DNA of 64,000 nucleotides. Origin: Alitta virens. Its lineage: Eukaryota > Annelida > Polychaeta > Phyllodocida > Nereididae. Positions 34,599 through 47,149 of this stretch are shown one piece after another. Below the pieces are notes generated by a model. That model saw only the letters and a program-made list of their open reading frames with translations. It had not been told where the DNA came from and searched no databases. Position 1 is the stretch's first letter; every line of letters begins with the position of its first letter. Where the stretch lies: positions 41,246,537 through 41,310,536 of the forward strand of contig OW028578.1 of the NCBI GenBank assembly GCA_932294295.1. The letters are read 5' to 3'. The position numbers and the translations under genes were made by a program.

Positions 34599-37500
34599 AA
34601 TTTTATTTAACGTCAGGGATGAAAACATTGTACAACAATCGACACAAGCTATAAAGCTTTTAACCGACAAGTAAAAATGTTGAAAATAAGATGAAATATT
34701 TACAGATGAGTTAATGATATGTTAAAATATACATGTTCGTATCTCCATACCTTGAAATTATCTTAAGTTATTCGATTAAGCAGATTACGCATGAACCACA
34801 TTGACAAGCATTAAATATGTTACATTTGACAAGTAGATTTTTAAATTCCTGTATATCTTGAGTACGTTTAACATTTACTGGAAGGTTATTCCATAACAAT
34901 GCACCCTGATAAGAAATACTTTTATATCCGTACTGAACTGTATTATATCTAGGCTTCATTAATTTCATATTATCTCGCATAGAGTAAGGTGTACATTGTA
35001 TTATGAAGAAGGGGGGTTTCACTGGAAATGAAGTACCATTTAAGATTTTGAAAACTTGTTCGACGAGACCATATTTGCGTAAAATGTAAAGCATTGACTT
35101 CTTTGATTGACTTAAAATTTGTTTATACGTAGACAGGTAGTCATTACATACAAGTCTTAGTGCTCTTTCATTTAGTTTTTCTATCTTTCTATCATTTGTT
35201 ATAATGAAAGCGTCGTAGACAACTGAGCAATAGAGAAAGTTAGACACAATAAATGATTCATAAATTCGCATCTTAGTAGAAAAATCAAAATATTTGCATA
35301 ATCTTTGCAGTACATTTATCTGCCTAGCAGCTTTCTTGCATATTACGGAGACATGATGGGAAAAAGTCAGTTTTCTATCTATGTGGACACCTAGTAGCTT
35401 GACTGTGCTTTCTGAATTGACTTTGCTACCATCTATTTCATATTGAATTGAGATGTCATCTTTACTAAAACATATGGCTTGGAACTTTGAGGTATTGGCC
35501 TTCATGTAGTTATTTTTGAACCAACAAAGTGCTGTTCGGGAGGCGTGTTCTAATGTGAGTTTGATTTGAGAGGGATTGTGGTGAGAAAAAGAAAGTGTAT
35601 AGTCGTCTGCATAATTAAAAACATCACATTCGTTTTGTAAGAGAAAGATGAAATCATTAATGAAAATGTTAAACAGAAGTGGACCAGTGATGGACCCTTG
35701 CGGCACGCCTGTCTTCAAGGTTAGCCAGTCACTTTTTATTTTGCCTATCTTAACAAGTTGGTTTCTATTTGTTAGGTAACTTCTCAAGTAATCACATGAC
35801 TGCATAGTAAAACCATATGCGTGTAGTTTAGCTATAAGCAGACCATGTGGCAGTGAATCAAAGGCTTTTGATAGATCAATTAGAATACAATCTACATGCT
35901 TATTATCGTCAAGTGCTTTACGCCAATTTTCTACACATTTTATGAGAACATTATTGCAACTATAGTTTTTTCTATATGCTGAAAGATCAGTACTGAGTAA
36001 TTCGTTTATGTGTTCCATCATCTGTTCACATATGACATTTTCAAAGATCTTTGAGGTTGACGAGAGAATACTAAGCGGTCTATAGTTACCTTTATCTAGT
36101 TGGTCTGACTTTTTATAAAGGGGTGATACTTCAGCTTTCTTTGCATGGTCAGGAAAGTTTATTGTTTCAATGCTGTGATTGATTATTGGTGTTAATGTTG
36201 TGCTTAATGACTTGGCCCCTATCTTTAAGAATTTTGGAGAAATATTATCAAAACCTCCGGCTTTATCAATCTTTATGTCTTTAAGCTTTTTATAAACACT
36301 TGCGTGAGAAATATTTCTGAATTTAAATTTATTTTCACAATTAAGCTTCTCACGAATCAGTGCTATGCTTGGGTGATTTTTGTAGTGATCTATGATTTCA
36401 TCTGTTGATTTACTATTTAAGACTTCGGGCTCGCAAAGGTCCTGTGTAACATTTCCAAAGTGGTCATTGAAAACATTAGTAACTTCAAAGGTATTATTTA
36501 TAAGGGTGTCATTTTCATATAACATAATGTTCTGGACATTTGACTTTGACTTGTCAGTGATAAATGGTTTGACTGTCTGCCAGAAATTGAAATCATTATT
36601 GCTTTTAGCATTACATTTCTTATCAAAGTATTTTTGAACTGATTGTCTTTTCAGTTTATTGACTAGATTTCTTTGTTTTTTTTGTAAGCGAGCCAGGATT
36701 GGTGGGTTTTGAGTCTGAGATATTTACGATTTATAGCAGCTTTGACATTTATCGCTTTCCTGAATTTGTCGTTCATATAAGGTAAACTGTTAGTTTTGAT
36801 TAATTTTTGTTTACAAGGAGCGTTCTTATTAACAATGTCTAAAAGAAGAGTATTGTGGAACCAAAGCTGGTCATCGGTATCGTCGAAAACGCTATTCACA
36901 TGAAATGGGGCGGTTTCTAGATCTTTTATATATTCCTCTTCATCGAAGTTTTTGTAAGATCGGTAATGTATAATTCTTGGTTCAATTATTGGTCGAAAGG
37001 CTTTAGTGGCTGCACTTATATAATTGTGAAAGTCACTTATACCTAGAGACATATTTAGAACACCTGCTATTGACCTAGGACAGCATGTGAGAATAACATC
37101 AAGAAGAGATGGATTTAGTGCATTTTTAAAGCAAGTTGGATTTTTCACTATTTGTTTCAGATTAAAAGTGTCCATTATATTTGACAGACCATTTGGATGT
37201 GACATAAAATTGACATTTAGATCACCTATAATATAAACAGATCTGCTCTCTGCTAGACATTTATTTAGTATAATTTCAATTGCTGAATTAAGGTGAGCTA
37301 TGTTAACATTAGGTGGTCTATAGATACAGACAAAGAACATATTGTTTGATTTGAGCTTGACTTGAATTACCAAACTTTCTATTCCATTTTCATTTACGGC
37401 TATATCATCTCTGTTTTTATGAGGTAGTGATTGTCTGACGTAACATAATAAGCCACCTCTGTGGGCATTCCTATCTTTTCTGTGCATTGTGTAACCTTCA

Positions 37501-37687
37501 ACTGAGAATTGAGCACTGGGATAAGTATCATTAATTTTAGTTTCAGATAAAAATAATACATCAGTGAAACCCTTCTCCATAATTTCATGAATTTCTACAA
37601 ACTTGTTTGGTAAACTATTAATATTTAAGTGAGAAAGCAGAAATTTTCTATGGTTGATTCTATAGAAATTTACTATCTCGGACATGT
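34577..37687 (-). mobile_element. Non-LTR retrotransposon (LINE), copy in unit 7
   Basis: The 3.1-kb minus-strand element covers most of a single protein in two frames. The first (37685-36663, 340 codons) is an apurinic-type endonuclease: HLNINSLPNKF, SETKIND, IYRPP, IGDLNVNF and ISDFHNY. The second (36525-34768, 585 codons) is a reverse transcriptase: DKAGGFDNISPKFLK, LIDLSKAFDSLPH, TGVPQGSITGPLLF and the catalytic FNYADD. A longer T run near 36675 than in unit 9 shifts the frame between them. There is no ORF1 and the 5' end lies at the start of the endonuclease, so it is 5'-truncated. The 3' end is AATAAAATTTTAC followed by CTTA units. It resembles Jockey/CR1-group elements; the exact clade is unplaced. 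Confidence 0.85.
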
Positions 37688-39281
37688 AAGCTCACAAATC
37701 CAGTTTAGATACCAACTGTAGATGTAGAGCACAGAACACTGGAAGCAAAATATTTAATAAAAATGCCATTAAAACTAAAAACTCAAAAAAGAAAAGTAAA
37801 ACCCACCATTAATATAAAGCTGCCAAAATAAATCTATATACAGTAAAACTTTTGAAAGTGGCTTGTAAGTTTAGTTTACTAGACCACTGTTGGTAGCATG
37901 GCTGCCGCTGCGACATTAATACAGCTATTGAAATATAATCCCTGGAATCCAGGACTATCACTCCAGCAATGACTCCAGCAATTACATAAGTTGAGATAGG
38001 CCTCCACACTAGCCAATCAGCAGAGACCCAGATGTTATCATATTTTAAACGAGTTGACCCTGTCGTGACATGGCCGGACCACTATTCCTCATCAAAGAGG
38101 CCTTCAATTCAAAAAGAGTAAAATTCTCTTTTTCTTAGTTTGATAGCTCTGACCACATGGGTCACATGAATAAATTAAGATAATACCCCAAATTTGCATG
38201 GTACCTTTCCTGAGTGAGGACTATCAGATATAAAGTCAAATTTAAACCGGAAATTCCTTGATGGTTTTAATTATCAACAGAGGGCATCATGGTATGTGCT
38301 GCAAGTGAAACACACCAAACCATGGGGTCAATGTGTAGCATGGTGTGGATTCCAAGTCTTATCATCTCATCTTTACATCTGCTTCTGGCAGCTGACTTAG
38401 CACCAGTCCCAGTAGCACTGAGACATAGACATAGACATAGTAAATAGCAAATATGTGTTGTGTGTAATATGCATATTGAATGGCTAAAGCCAGTCATTTT
38501 CAAAAAGTCGTGTAAGTTGAACCATATCTAGCACATGTCGGAAAATATCTGAATAACGCTTTTTCCAAAGTGTCATGAATTCTAACTTCTCTTTGGCAGC
38601 TTTTAGATAGGAAAACAAAAATCTAACATTTCTGGGACTATTGTAAATGTATATGAATTATCAATGGATTGCCAAAATGTTATTTATATTTGAATATATG
38701 TTATTTACATTCATTTCACAGATTATCAATGGATTTGCCAAAATGTCACCTTTGTTTAAACAATGATCCAACATTGGATGTCATGCAGATTTAAAACCTA
38801 TGTTTAAAGTACCACAGTCTTCCATGGAAGTTTTTATTTAATTAACATTAGGAGCACAACTTTACCCTACTCGATTCATCTTTATTCCAAAAACCCTGAT
38901 GTGATATGTTGTTGCAGCTGGTGTTTTTGCCCCACAATAAAGCTAGCAAAAGTTAGCATCAAAACTTATGTCTGTTACTATCTCAAAAACTCTTTCCAGG
39001 CACATTCAGTAACACAAAATGGCCACAGTTGGCTTACAACCTGCGCTACGTATTCAGTGATCCATTGTGTTGGTATTAAAAGCAACAAATAATCTTTTGT
39101 TTTGTATCTTTGTGTTTATTTTTGTACAATATTTACACAAAAATTAAATGGGTAAGCATCTCATTCCCTATTTTTTCATTTTGTATGAAAATAACTTTCT
39201 TTTTTGCTGTTGTAGTATAACTACATAGTATAGTTATCACACATGCTTAGTTGACACAAAGTGGGATGGTGTTGACTTTGC

Positions 39282-40286
39282 TTAATATTGGGCAGCTGGG
39301 TAGTAAGCACCATGAGCAGCTGGGTAGTGGGCACCATGGGCAGCTGGGTAGTGGGCATCATGGGCAGCTGGGTAGTAAGCACCATGGGCAGCTGGGTAGT
39401 GGGCACCATGGGCAGCTGGGTAGTGGGCATCATGGGCAGCCTGGTAGTAAGCTCCATGGGCAGCTGGGTAGTTAGCTCCATGGGTAGCTGGGTAGTAAGC
39501 ACCATGGGCAGCTGGGTAGTATCCGTATCCCTTTCCAGTGACTCCAAGAGGGGTGCCGGGAACTCCATCGCGCTTGGCAGTTCCAGAGGAAGCACCGAGC
39601 TTCTCAGCGTAGTAGTTCACACTGATCTGTTTCTGGGCATTGATGGTGTTCACCTTCTTTTCCCGAGCCCTGTAGCAAACAAAAAGGGGGGTTTTATTAT
39701 GAAGCATAGCAACATAGCTTGAAAAAGTGTTAAGATTACACAGCATCTTCTTCAGAAATATGATTTTTTATGGTAACCCAATTAATCCTTGAAATAGCAA
39801 AGAACAATTGTCTTTCCATTTTTCAAGGGCACAAAATTTGATAAGTGCTGTAGATGCTCTATATAGCATCATGCATATATTTTCTCACCTACGCTCACAG
39901 CTGGAAAAGATATCCTTCATACAGCTAAGAGGCAAAATAAATCTACTACAATATCGTGTTGTTGTATTTTACAATATTTTGATTGTAGTAACAATATTCT
40001 GTACATATCAGTAAAGTGACCAAAGCTAAACAATAAATATCTCTCAATAATATGTAATCATTGTTTGAACATGTTTGCAAAGAATGAAATCATCAGCATA
40101 ACTCAGTGGGACTGATCTACTTATCAGTGACCTGCACCATTATCAACTAAGTTTTGATCATGAGTTGACAGAGAAGAAATGATATCAAGTCCAGGAAAAT
40201 AACACCAACCTGTTCTCAGGGATATCGAAGTAGGAAGCGGTAGCCACAGCTACAAGAGCGAGTAGGACAGCAGCGGTGAATTTCAT
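39282..40286 (-). CDS. Gene 8: secreted octapeptide-repeat protein
   Basis: Exon 1 is 40210-40286, the intron 39670-40209 (540 nt), exon 2 39282-39669; the product is 154 residues with ten octapeptides. The pre-repeat part reads VNTINAQKQ (Val to Ile, shared with genes 10 and 11). Repeats include YYPATHGA, NYPAAHGA and YYQAAHDA, and a block HDA-HGA-HGA-YYPA that occurs twice and looks like a three- to four-unit duplication. A minus-strand AATAAA lies at 39115-39120. Intron and flanks are nearly identical to gene 11, 17 kb away. Confidence 0.85.
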
Positions 40287-40341
40287 CTTGATAGTATCTG
40301 AGGATTTCTGACACTGATGACAATGACCAGTGTCCACTCAG

Positions 40342-40349
40342 TTTATATA
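40342..40349 (-). promoter_or_regulatory. TATA box of gene 8
   Basis: TATATAAA on the minus strand, 56 nt from the ATG. Confidence 0.65.
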
Positions 40350-43300
40350 GAAAGAGTGACTAGCAGGAAGCATGTACTTGCAGTCCATGACTGACCAGAA
40401 TGACCCAAGGCTATGAATACTTCAGTTCTGCTAGTATAGAGGTATGTTACACATTGAACAAAGTATGGCATACATAGAGGAGGGTGCATTGCACACTGTA
40501 TTTTACCTACAAGCCAAGTGACCTAGCTATGGACATTCTTTGCTTGTTTAACAAGTTAAGCAAACGTTTTGGTTGAACTTCGTAGCCAATATGTTGAGTA
40601 TAGACTTAAGAAATTTTCTCTTAAAAATGCAAGAGAAATGGATTTATGACTATCTAGAGATGGCAATAAATATGTGTGGTGTTTAATTTGCATATTGAAT
40701 GGCTAGAGAAAGCCACTTTCAAAGAGCTGTGTAAGTTGAACGCTATCTAGCCCATGTCAGGTAATAATAATAATAGCATATTCTTTTTAGCTTAGGCATA
40801 TTTTCTGAATTGCCTGCTTGTCAGCAGGCAATTTAGAAAATATTTCAATCAAGGTGCCTTCATAATCTCCCTACTCATGTGAGGAATGCTTCAAAGTCAA
40901 AGTCAGAATGGCATTTATTCACTCACATAATCACACCAAATTAAGATGTACAACATTCACATAGTTTATATAAATTGTATTTTTCCTACACTTCATATTG
41001 CAAAGGCCAAAGATGGTGAATCGAAATTTAAAAGATTATTATTAAACCTGTGCAGCTCATGTCTATTCTGCTTAGCCATTTATCTATAATTGTTATGTCT
41101 TCCAATCAATTACCTCTGATTATTCCTTAATATATATATATTCTTTTATTGACAACGTAATAATGCCATCTTGTAACATGACTTATTCTTCTAATACATT
41201 ATCCATAAAATTATTTGTACCGTCAATAGTTGTGAATTGCATTAGTATGCCACAAACTTATTGACCCTATAGGTCATTTTGGCCAGGTCCAAAGATACCC
41301 CACACTAATCTTAATAGACCTGTAGTAATAATTTTCTTTGGGTCTACCATCCCAGTCAAGGCATGACATAATGAAGATGTCATAATGACATCACAAAAGT
41401 CTCAAATGTATGAGATCAGGAAAATATCTCAATGTGATGTCACTTATCTGAGATAAAATGCATGATCTCAATGTGATCTCAACATGATACAATTTATCTG
41501 TGATATCATTATCTGACTTCACGTGGTCAGGACTTGAACAAAGCAAGTGCAAGATAAAATTGTCCAAGCAAGCTGAATAGTTCAGTAAATGACTCCAATT
41601 TTCTTAGACACATGTGAATAACACTTTAGAGAATCACTGGAAAGTGAATTTAGAGATTAAATGTTGTTTAAATACTGAATTTAGTTAAAATTGTCAATGG
41701 CAAAACCACTGTGATCGATACAGGAGTGACAATTCTAACAAAGTAATAATAATATCTAATTTATATCAAAGTGATCTCATATTGTGGTATCAAACAATGA
41801 GATCATTCTGAGATCATTTTGTGCTTTTAAATTGATATCATACTGAGATCATGTAAATCTCATTTTCTGAGATCATGCAATTGATTATTTTGAGATCGTC
41901 AAGACATCATATTCTTAACTGGGATTGTATCAAGAAATACTCAAAATATTTTTCACTAACTATACTCCAACTTGATCTGTGACAGTTACTAGCAAATGCT
42001 GTGTCACTAAAAACTACATGCAATAATATAATGCATAGAGTGCATTAATGGACATGATCTTTTATTTCTATGATGCTAAATTGTTATGGATTTTATTAAT
42101 ATAATATGCAAAAATTTAAATTGCCTATATACAGCAAATTTCTAGTGAATCTGGACAAATCTCTTTTTTCATTGGCAGCCAAAGATACCCCACTTGATAT
42201 TAGTTACCTCACTAAATTTGGGAACTCATGTGATAGCCTGACTGAGAATTGCTTAAGGAATTTAACATTTTGTTTAAATGGGGATCATTAACTCACAAAT
42301 CCAGTTTAGATATATCTGTTATGAACCAACAAAGCACACCAACTGTTGATGAACAGCAAAGAACAATGAAAACAAAACATTTAATGAACAAGCCCTCAAA
42401 ACAGAAAAACTCAAAAGAGGAAACTACCAAATCCCCACCATTGATATAAAGGTGCTCCAATAAATATATATACAGTAAAACTTTCGAAAGTGGCAACGCT
42501 GTTGATCCCATGGGCTGCCTGCTACTTAACTAATGCAGCTATTGAAATATAATCCCTGGAATCCAGGACTATCACTCCAGCAATGGCTCCAGCAATTACA
42601 TAAGTTGAGATATGTCTCCAAACTAACCAATCAACAGAGACCCAGCTGTTATTATATTTAAATGTGTTGACCCCGCCGTGACATGGCCGGACCACTATGC
42701 CTCACCAAAGAGGTCGGGCCTTCAATTCAAAAAGAGTAAAATTCTCGTTCTTGTCAGTTTCACAGCTCTGACCATGTGGGTCACATGAATAAATTGAGAT
42801 AATACCCCAAATTTGAATTATTTGCCTTGGGTACCTTTCCTGAGTGAGGACTATCAGACATGTCAAATTTGTCCTAATCACCATTCTTGTATAAACCAGA
42901 TGGTCTTATTTATCAACAGAGGGCATCATGGTATGTGCTGTAAGTAAAAGACCATGAGGTCAATGCTAACATGGTATGGATTCCTAGCCCTATCATCTCA
43001 TCTTTAAATCTGCCTCTGGCAGCTGACTTAGCTCCAGAGCTAGTAGCACTGAGACATAGACATAGACATAGACAAGACTGTCTAGAAATTGTAATAAATG
43101 TGTGCGTTTGTGTATGCATATTGAATGGCTAAAGCCAGCCATTTTCAAAAAGTTGTGTAAGTTGATGTCAAGCACAGAAAATAACTAAAGATCACCGTTT
43201 CCAGAGTGTTATGAATGCTTACTTCTATTTTTGCAGCTTGATGGCAAAGCAAAAATCTAACATTCGTGGGACCATTGTCAAAATATATGAATAATTATTA

Positions 43301-43862
43301 TCGATGGATTTGCAAATGGATTTGCCAAAATGTCACCTTTGTTTAAACATTCATCCAACATTGGAAGGCACGCACATGTAAAACCCATGTTTGAAGTACC
43401 ACAGTCTTCCATAGAAGAATAAAAACTTACATTGGCTTGCTCATTATGATGGTTTTGTTGTTAGGTCAATTACATGTAAGTGTTCTTATATTATCTTATC
43501 CAGTCTTTCAGAGTTACTTTAACTCAACGGATCGTCAGACCAAAATTGGGAGGCAGATAAAAAGTTGATCAGAGGTAATGTTTATCTCATTTAGTTAACA
43601 TTAGGAGCAACTGTACCCTACTCGATTCAAGTTTATTCCAGAAACCCTGATGTGATATGCTGTGGTGTTTTTGCCCAATAATAAGGCTAGCAAAAGTTAG
43701 CATCAAAACTTGTATAAATCTATCACTATCTCGACAACTCTTCCCAGGCACATGCAGTGACACAAAATGGCCACAGTTGGCACACAAACTGGGTTACTCA
43801 TTCAGTGATCCATTGTGTTGATATTTAAAGCAACAAATTATCTTTTGTTTTGAATCTTTGTT
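40350..43862. other. Spacer upstream of gene 8
   Basis: Array spacer without the two LINEs of unit 7, so it provides the comparison site for both. It carries the GAGATCAT-rich element at 41351-41923 and the shared block at 42900-43080 with an ACATAG microsatellite. No gene is recognised. Confidence 0.6.
41351..41923. mobile_element. Short inverted-end element rich in GAGATCAT, copy in unit 8
   Basis: The 573-bp insert begins CCCAGTCAAG and ends CTTAACTGGG, imperfect inverted ends of 10 bp, with AT on both sides. The spacers of units 7, 9 and 12 read ctaccattttatcaag at this place without it, which is a clean empty site. Internally it is full of short direct and inverted copies of GATCTCA and GAGATCAT. 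No protein frame is present, so it is non-autonomous; the superfamily is unknown. Confidence 0.75.
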
Positions 43863-44030
43863 TTTATTTTTGTACAATATTTACACAATAAATTAAATGG
43901 GTAAGCATCTCATTCCCTATTTTTTCATTTTGTATGAAAATAACTTTCTTTTTTGCTGTTGTAGTATAACTACATAGTATAGTTCTCACACATGCTTAGT
44001 TGACACATAGTGCTACGGTATTGACTTTGG

Positions 44031-45061
44031 TTAATATTGGGCAGCTGGGTAGTAGGCACCATTGGCAGCTGGGTAGTGGGCATCATGGGCAGCTGGGTAG
44101 TAAGCACCATGAGCAGCTGGGTAGTGGGCACCATGGGCAGCTGGATAGTAAGCTCCATGGGCCGCTGGGTAGTTAGCTCCATGAGCAGCTGGGTAGTAAG
44201 CACCATGGGCAGCTGGGTAGTGGGCACCATGGGCAGCTGGGTAGTGGGCACCATGAGCAGCTGGGTAGTGGGCACCATGGGCAGCTGGGTAGTGGGCACC
44301 ATGGGCAGCTGGATAGTAAGCTCCATGGGCCGCTGGGTAGTTAGCTCCATGAGCAGCTGGGTAGTAAGCACCATGGGCAGCTGGGTAGTATCCGTATCCC
44401 TTTCCAGTGACTCCTAGAGGGGTGCCGGGAACTCCATCGCGCTTGGCGGTTCCAGAAGAAGCTCCGACCTTCTCAGCATAGTAGTTCACACTGATCTGCT
44501 TCTGGGCATTGACAGTGTTCACCGACTTTTCACGAGCCCTGTTGCAAATAAAGAGGTGTTTTAATATGAAGAATAGCAACATAGCTTGAAAAAGCATTAA
44601 GATTAAACAGCATCTCATTCGGAAATATGATTTTCATCATAACTCACTAAATTGAAATAGCAAAGACCAATTGGCTTTCCATTTTTCAAGGGCACAGAAT
44701 TTGATAAGTGCTATAGATGCATCATGCATATATTTTGCAACAAGGCAATATCGTTTTGTTCTAGTTTACAATATTTTTCTTGTAGTAACAAGATTCTGTG
44801 CATATCAGTAAAGTGAGCAAACCTAAACAATAAATATCTCTCAATAATAAGTAATCATTGTTGAGACATGTTCACAAAGAGTGAAATCATCAGCATAACT
44901 CACTGCAACTGATCCACATTTCAGTGACCTGTACCACTATCAACTATGTTTTGATTATAAGTAGTCTAGAAAATTAACACCAACCTGTTCTCAGGGATAT
45001 CAAAGTAGGAAGCGGTAGCCACGGCTACAAGAGCAAGGAGGACAGCAGCGGTGAATTTCAT
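44031..45061 (-). CDS. Gene 9: longest octapeptide-repeat protein of the array
   Basis: Exon 1 is 44985-45061, the intron 44539-44984 (446 nt), exon 2 44031-44538; the product is 194 residues with fifteen octapeptides, the largest number in the window. A seven-unit block is duplicated: rare variants GGATAG and GGGCCGCTGG recur at 44137-44175 and 44305-44343, exactly 168 bp (7 x 24) apart. The conserved REKKVNT is REKSVNT here (Lys to Ser). One unit is HYPAANGA. The intron is that of genes 7 and 12 minus about 57 nt. A minus-strand AATAAA lies at 43863-43868. Confidence 0.85.
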
Positions 45062-45116
45062 CTTGATAGTATCTGAGGATTTCTGACACTGATGACAATG
45101 ACCAGTGTCCACTCCT

Positions 45117-45124
45117 TTTATATA
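45117..45124 (-). promoter_or_regulatory. TATA box of gene 9
   Basis: TATATAAA on the minus strand, 56 nt from the ATG. Confidence 0.65.
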
Positions 45125-45391
45125 GGCAGAATGACCAGCAGGAAACATGTGCTTGCTGTCCATCACTGATCAGAGTGACCCAAGGCCATGAATACTCAAC
45201 TTCCTCCAGTATAGAGGCAAAGTATGGCATTCATGCAGGAGGGTGCATTGTGTGTAAGTTGTACCCTAGTATATTGAGATAGTGCAATTGTGATTAATCA
45301 AACACCTTGCATTATTTTAATCAAGTCTCTTTGCGATATCCCTACTCATATAAGTAATGCTTCAGATTTACTGCATTCACATAGTTTATTG

Positions 45392-46455
45392 TGGTTTTCC
45401 TAATTGCCATGGAATGGTTCCAAGCAAACTACATGAAAGCCAATTCAGAGAAATTTTAACTAATGTTTCACAACTAACAACCACACCTTAAGAATAAACG
45501 ATAAATTTATTAAGTCATCCTCATCCATGAATGTTTTAGGCATAGAGATCAATAGCAAACTAAACTTCACATAGATGATATCTGTAATCAGACAAGCAAA
45601 TCAATGCCTTAAAAAGAATAAAACACTATTTGGATAAACAATGTAAAAACACTTTATATAATAGTTATATAGATAGCAACTTTAACTATTGTCCTCTAGT
45701 CTGGATGTTCACTGGCAAATTAAACATGGATAAACTCGAAAAGATGAACAAAAAAGCGCTACGATTCGTTGAAAATCAAAATATAATGCCATACGAAGAA
45801 CTATGTCAAGAAGCTAATAAATTAAACAATCACCCAAAGATGCATAAAATCAGTGGCTATACAAATCTACAAAATAAATAGTAAAACGGCCCCCACTTAC
45901 TTACAGGAACTTTTTTCAGATAGGGAAGATCTTTACAATCTGAGGACAAATGACACTTTTCATATCCCTCATTTCCAAATGATGACATATGGCAAAAAAA
46001 GTTTTCAGTATTATGGAAGTAAATTATGGATGCATATACCAAGTAACATCAGAAGCAAAGAATCACTCAGTAGCTTTATATCCGCTGTGACTAGCTGGCT
46101 GAATTCTCAAAATAATATGAATATAAATTTTTTATAACTGTAGATGTGACAGACTAATCTTGTCAAAATGTGTGCATTGAAGTATTTAAGAATCATTTGT
46201 GCAATCTTTATTTCCTCTAAGGTGCTGAATTGTACGATGGAGTGCTTTATATGTGTGCTATTATTATTATTATGTATACTATATTGTAGAATAGATTTGT
46301 TTTATAGATTAATTCTATACTTATACTTTCCAAACTGTATATTACTGTTCCAAATATGTCGTACAGAAGCTTCGGCCTGGGTCATATATTTTGTATTATA
46401 CATTGAATGTAACACAATGATTTAAAATGACTTTAAATAAAATTTTACTTCTACT
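45392..46455 (+). mobile_element. 5'-truncated LINE, copy in unit 9
   Basis: This is the same insertion as in unit 7. Frames 45630-45881 and 45853-46137 are again separated by the frameshift. The second frame is longer here because the stop seen in unit 7 is TGG (Trp), so it runs on through AVTSWLNSQNNMNINFL. Confidence 0.75.
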
Positions 46456-47149
46456 ACATTTCATATTGCAAAGACCAAAGATGTGGTGAATCAAAATTTA
46501 AAAGATTATTATTTAGCCGCTGCATCTCATGTCTAGTCTGCTTAGCTACATATCAATGATTTTAATGACTTCCAATTACCTTTGTTTGTTCCTTCATAAT
46601 ACCAACTTGTAACATGACTTATTCTTCTCATTCATTATCTGTAATTAAATTTGAAATGTTAATACTTCTTATGAATTGCATCAGTATGCCACAAACTTAT
46701 GGACCATACAGGTAATTTTGGCCAGGTCGAAAGATCCCCACACTAATCTACACAGCGCTGAAGTACTCATTTTCTTCGGGTCTACCATTTTATCAAGAAA
46801 TACTCAAACTATTTTTAATTAACTATACTCCAACTTGATCTGTGAGACGTTTCTACAAAATAATTGCATTTAAGTTACTGGCAACTACTGTGTCATTAAA
46901 AACTACATGCATAGATTGCATTAATGGGTATGACCTTTTATTTCTATGCTGCTAAATTGTTATGGATTTTATCAATCAGAAAAAATTTAAATTGCCTATA
47001 TCACCATTTTCTAGTGAGTTTAGACAAAATCTCTTTTTTCATTGGCTGCCAAATATTAGTGATGTCACTAAATTTTGGAACTCATGTGATAGCCTGGCTG
47101 AGAATTGATTATAAAATTCAACATTTTATTGATATGGGGATCATTAGCT

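Larger units (their letters stand above)
32545..39114. other. Spacer upstream of gene 7
   Basis: It contains a plus-strand LINE tail (32812-33882) and a minus-strand LINE (34577-37687) on a background of array spacer. The pieces 33885-34576 and 37688-39114 are spacer shared with units 8-12, including an ACATAG microsatellite near 38420. The frame at 38267-38503 lies in that shared block and is not a gene. Confidence 0.6.

Noticed and set aside
38267..38503. 78-codon frame and its relatives near 42913 and 50844
   Set aside because: It lies in a spacer block with an ACATAG microsatellite. The frame and start are not conserved between units.
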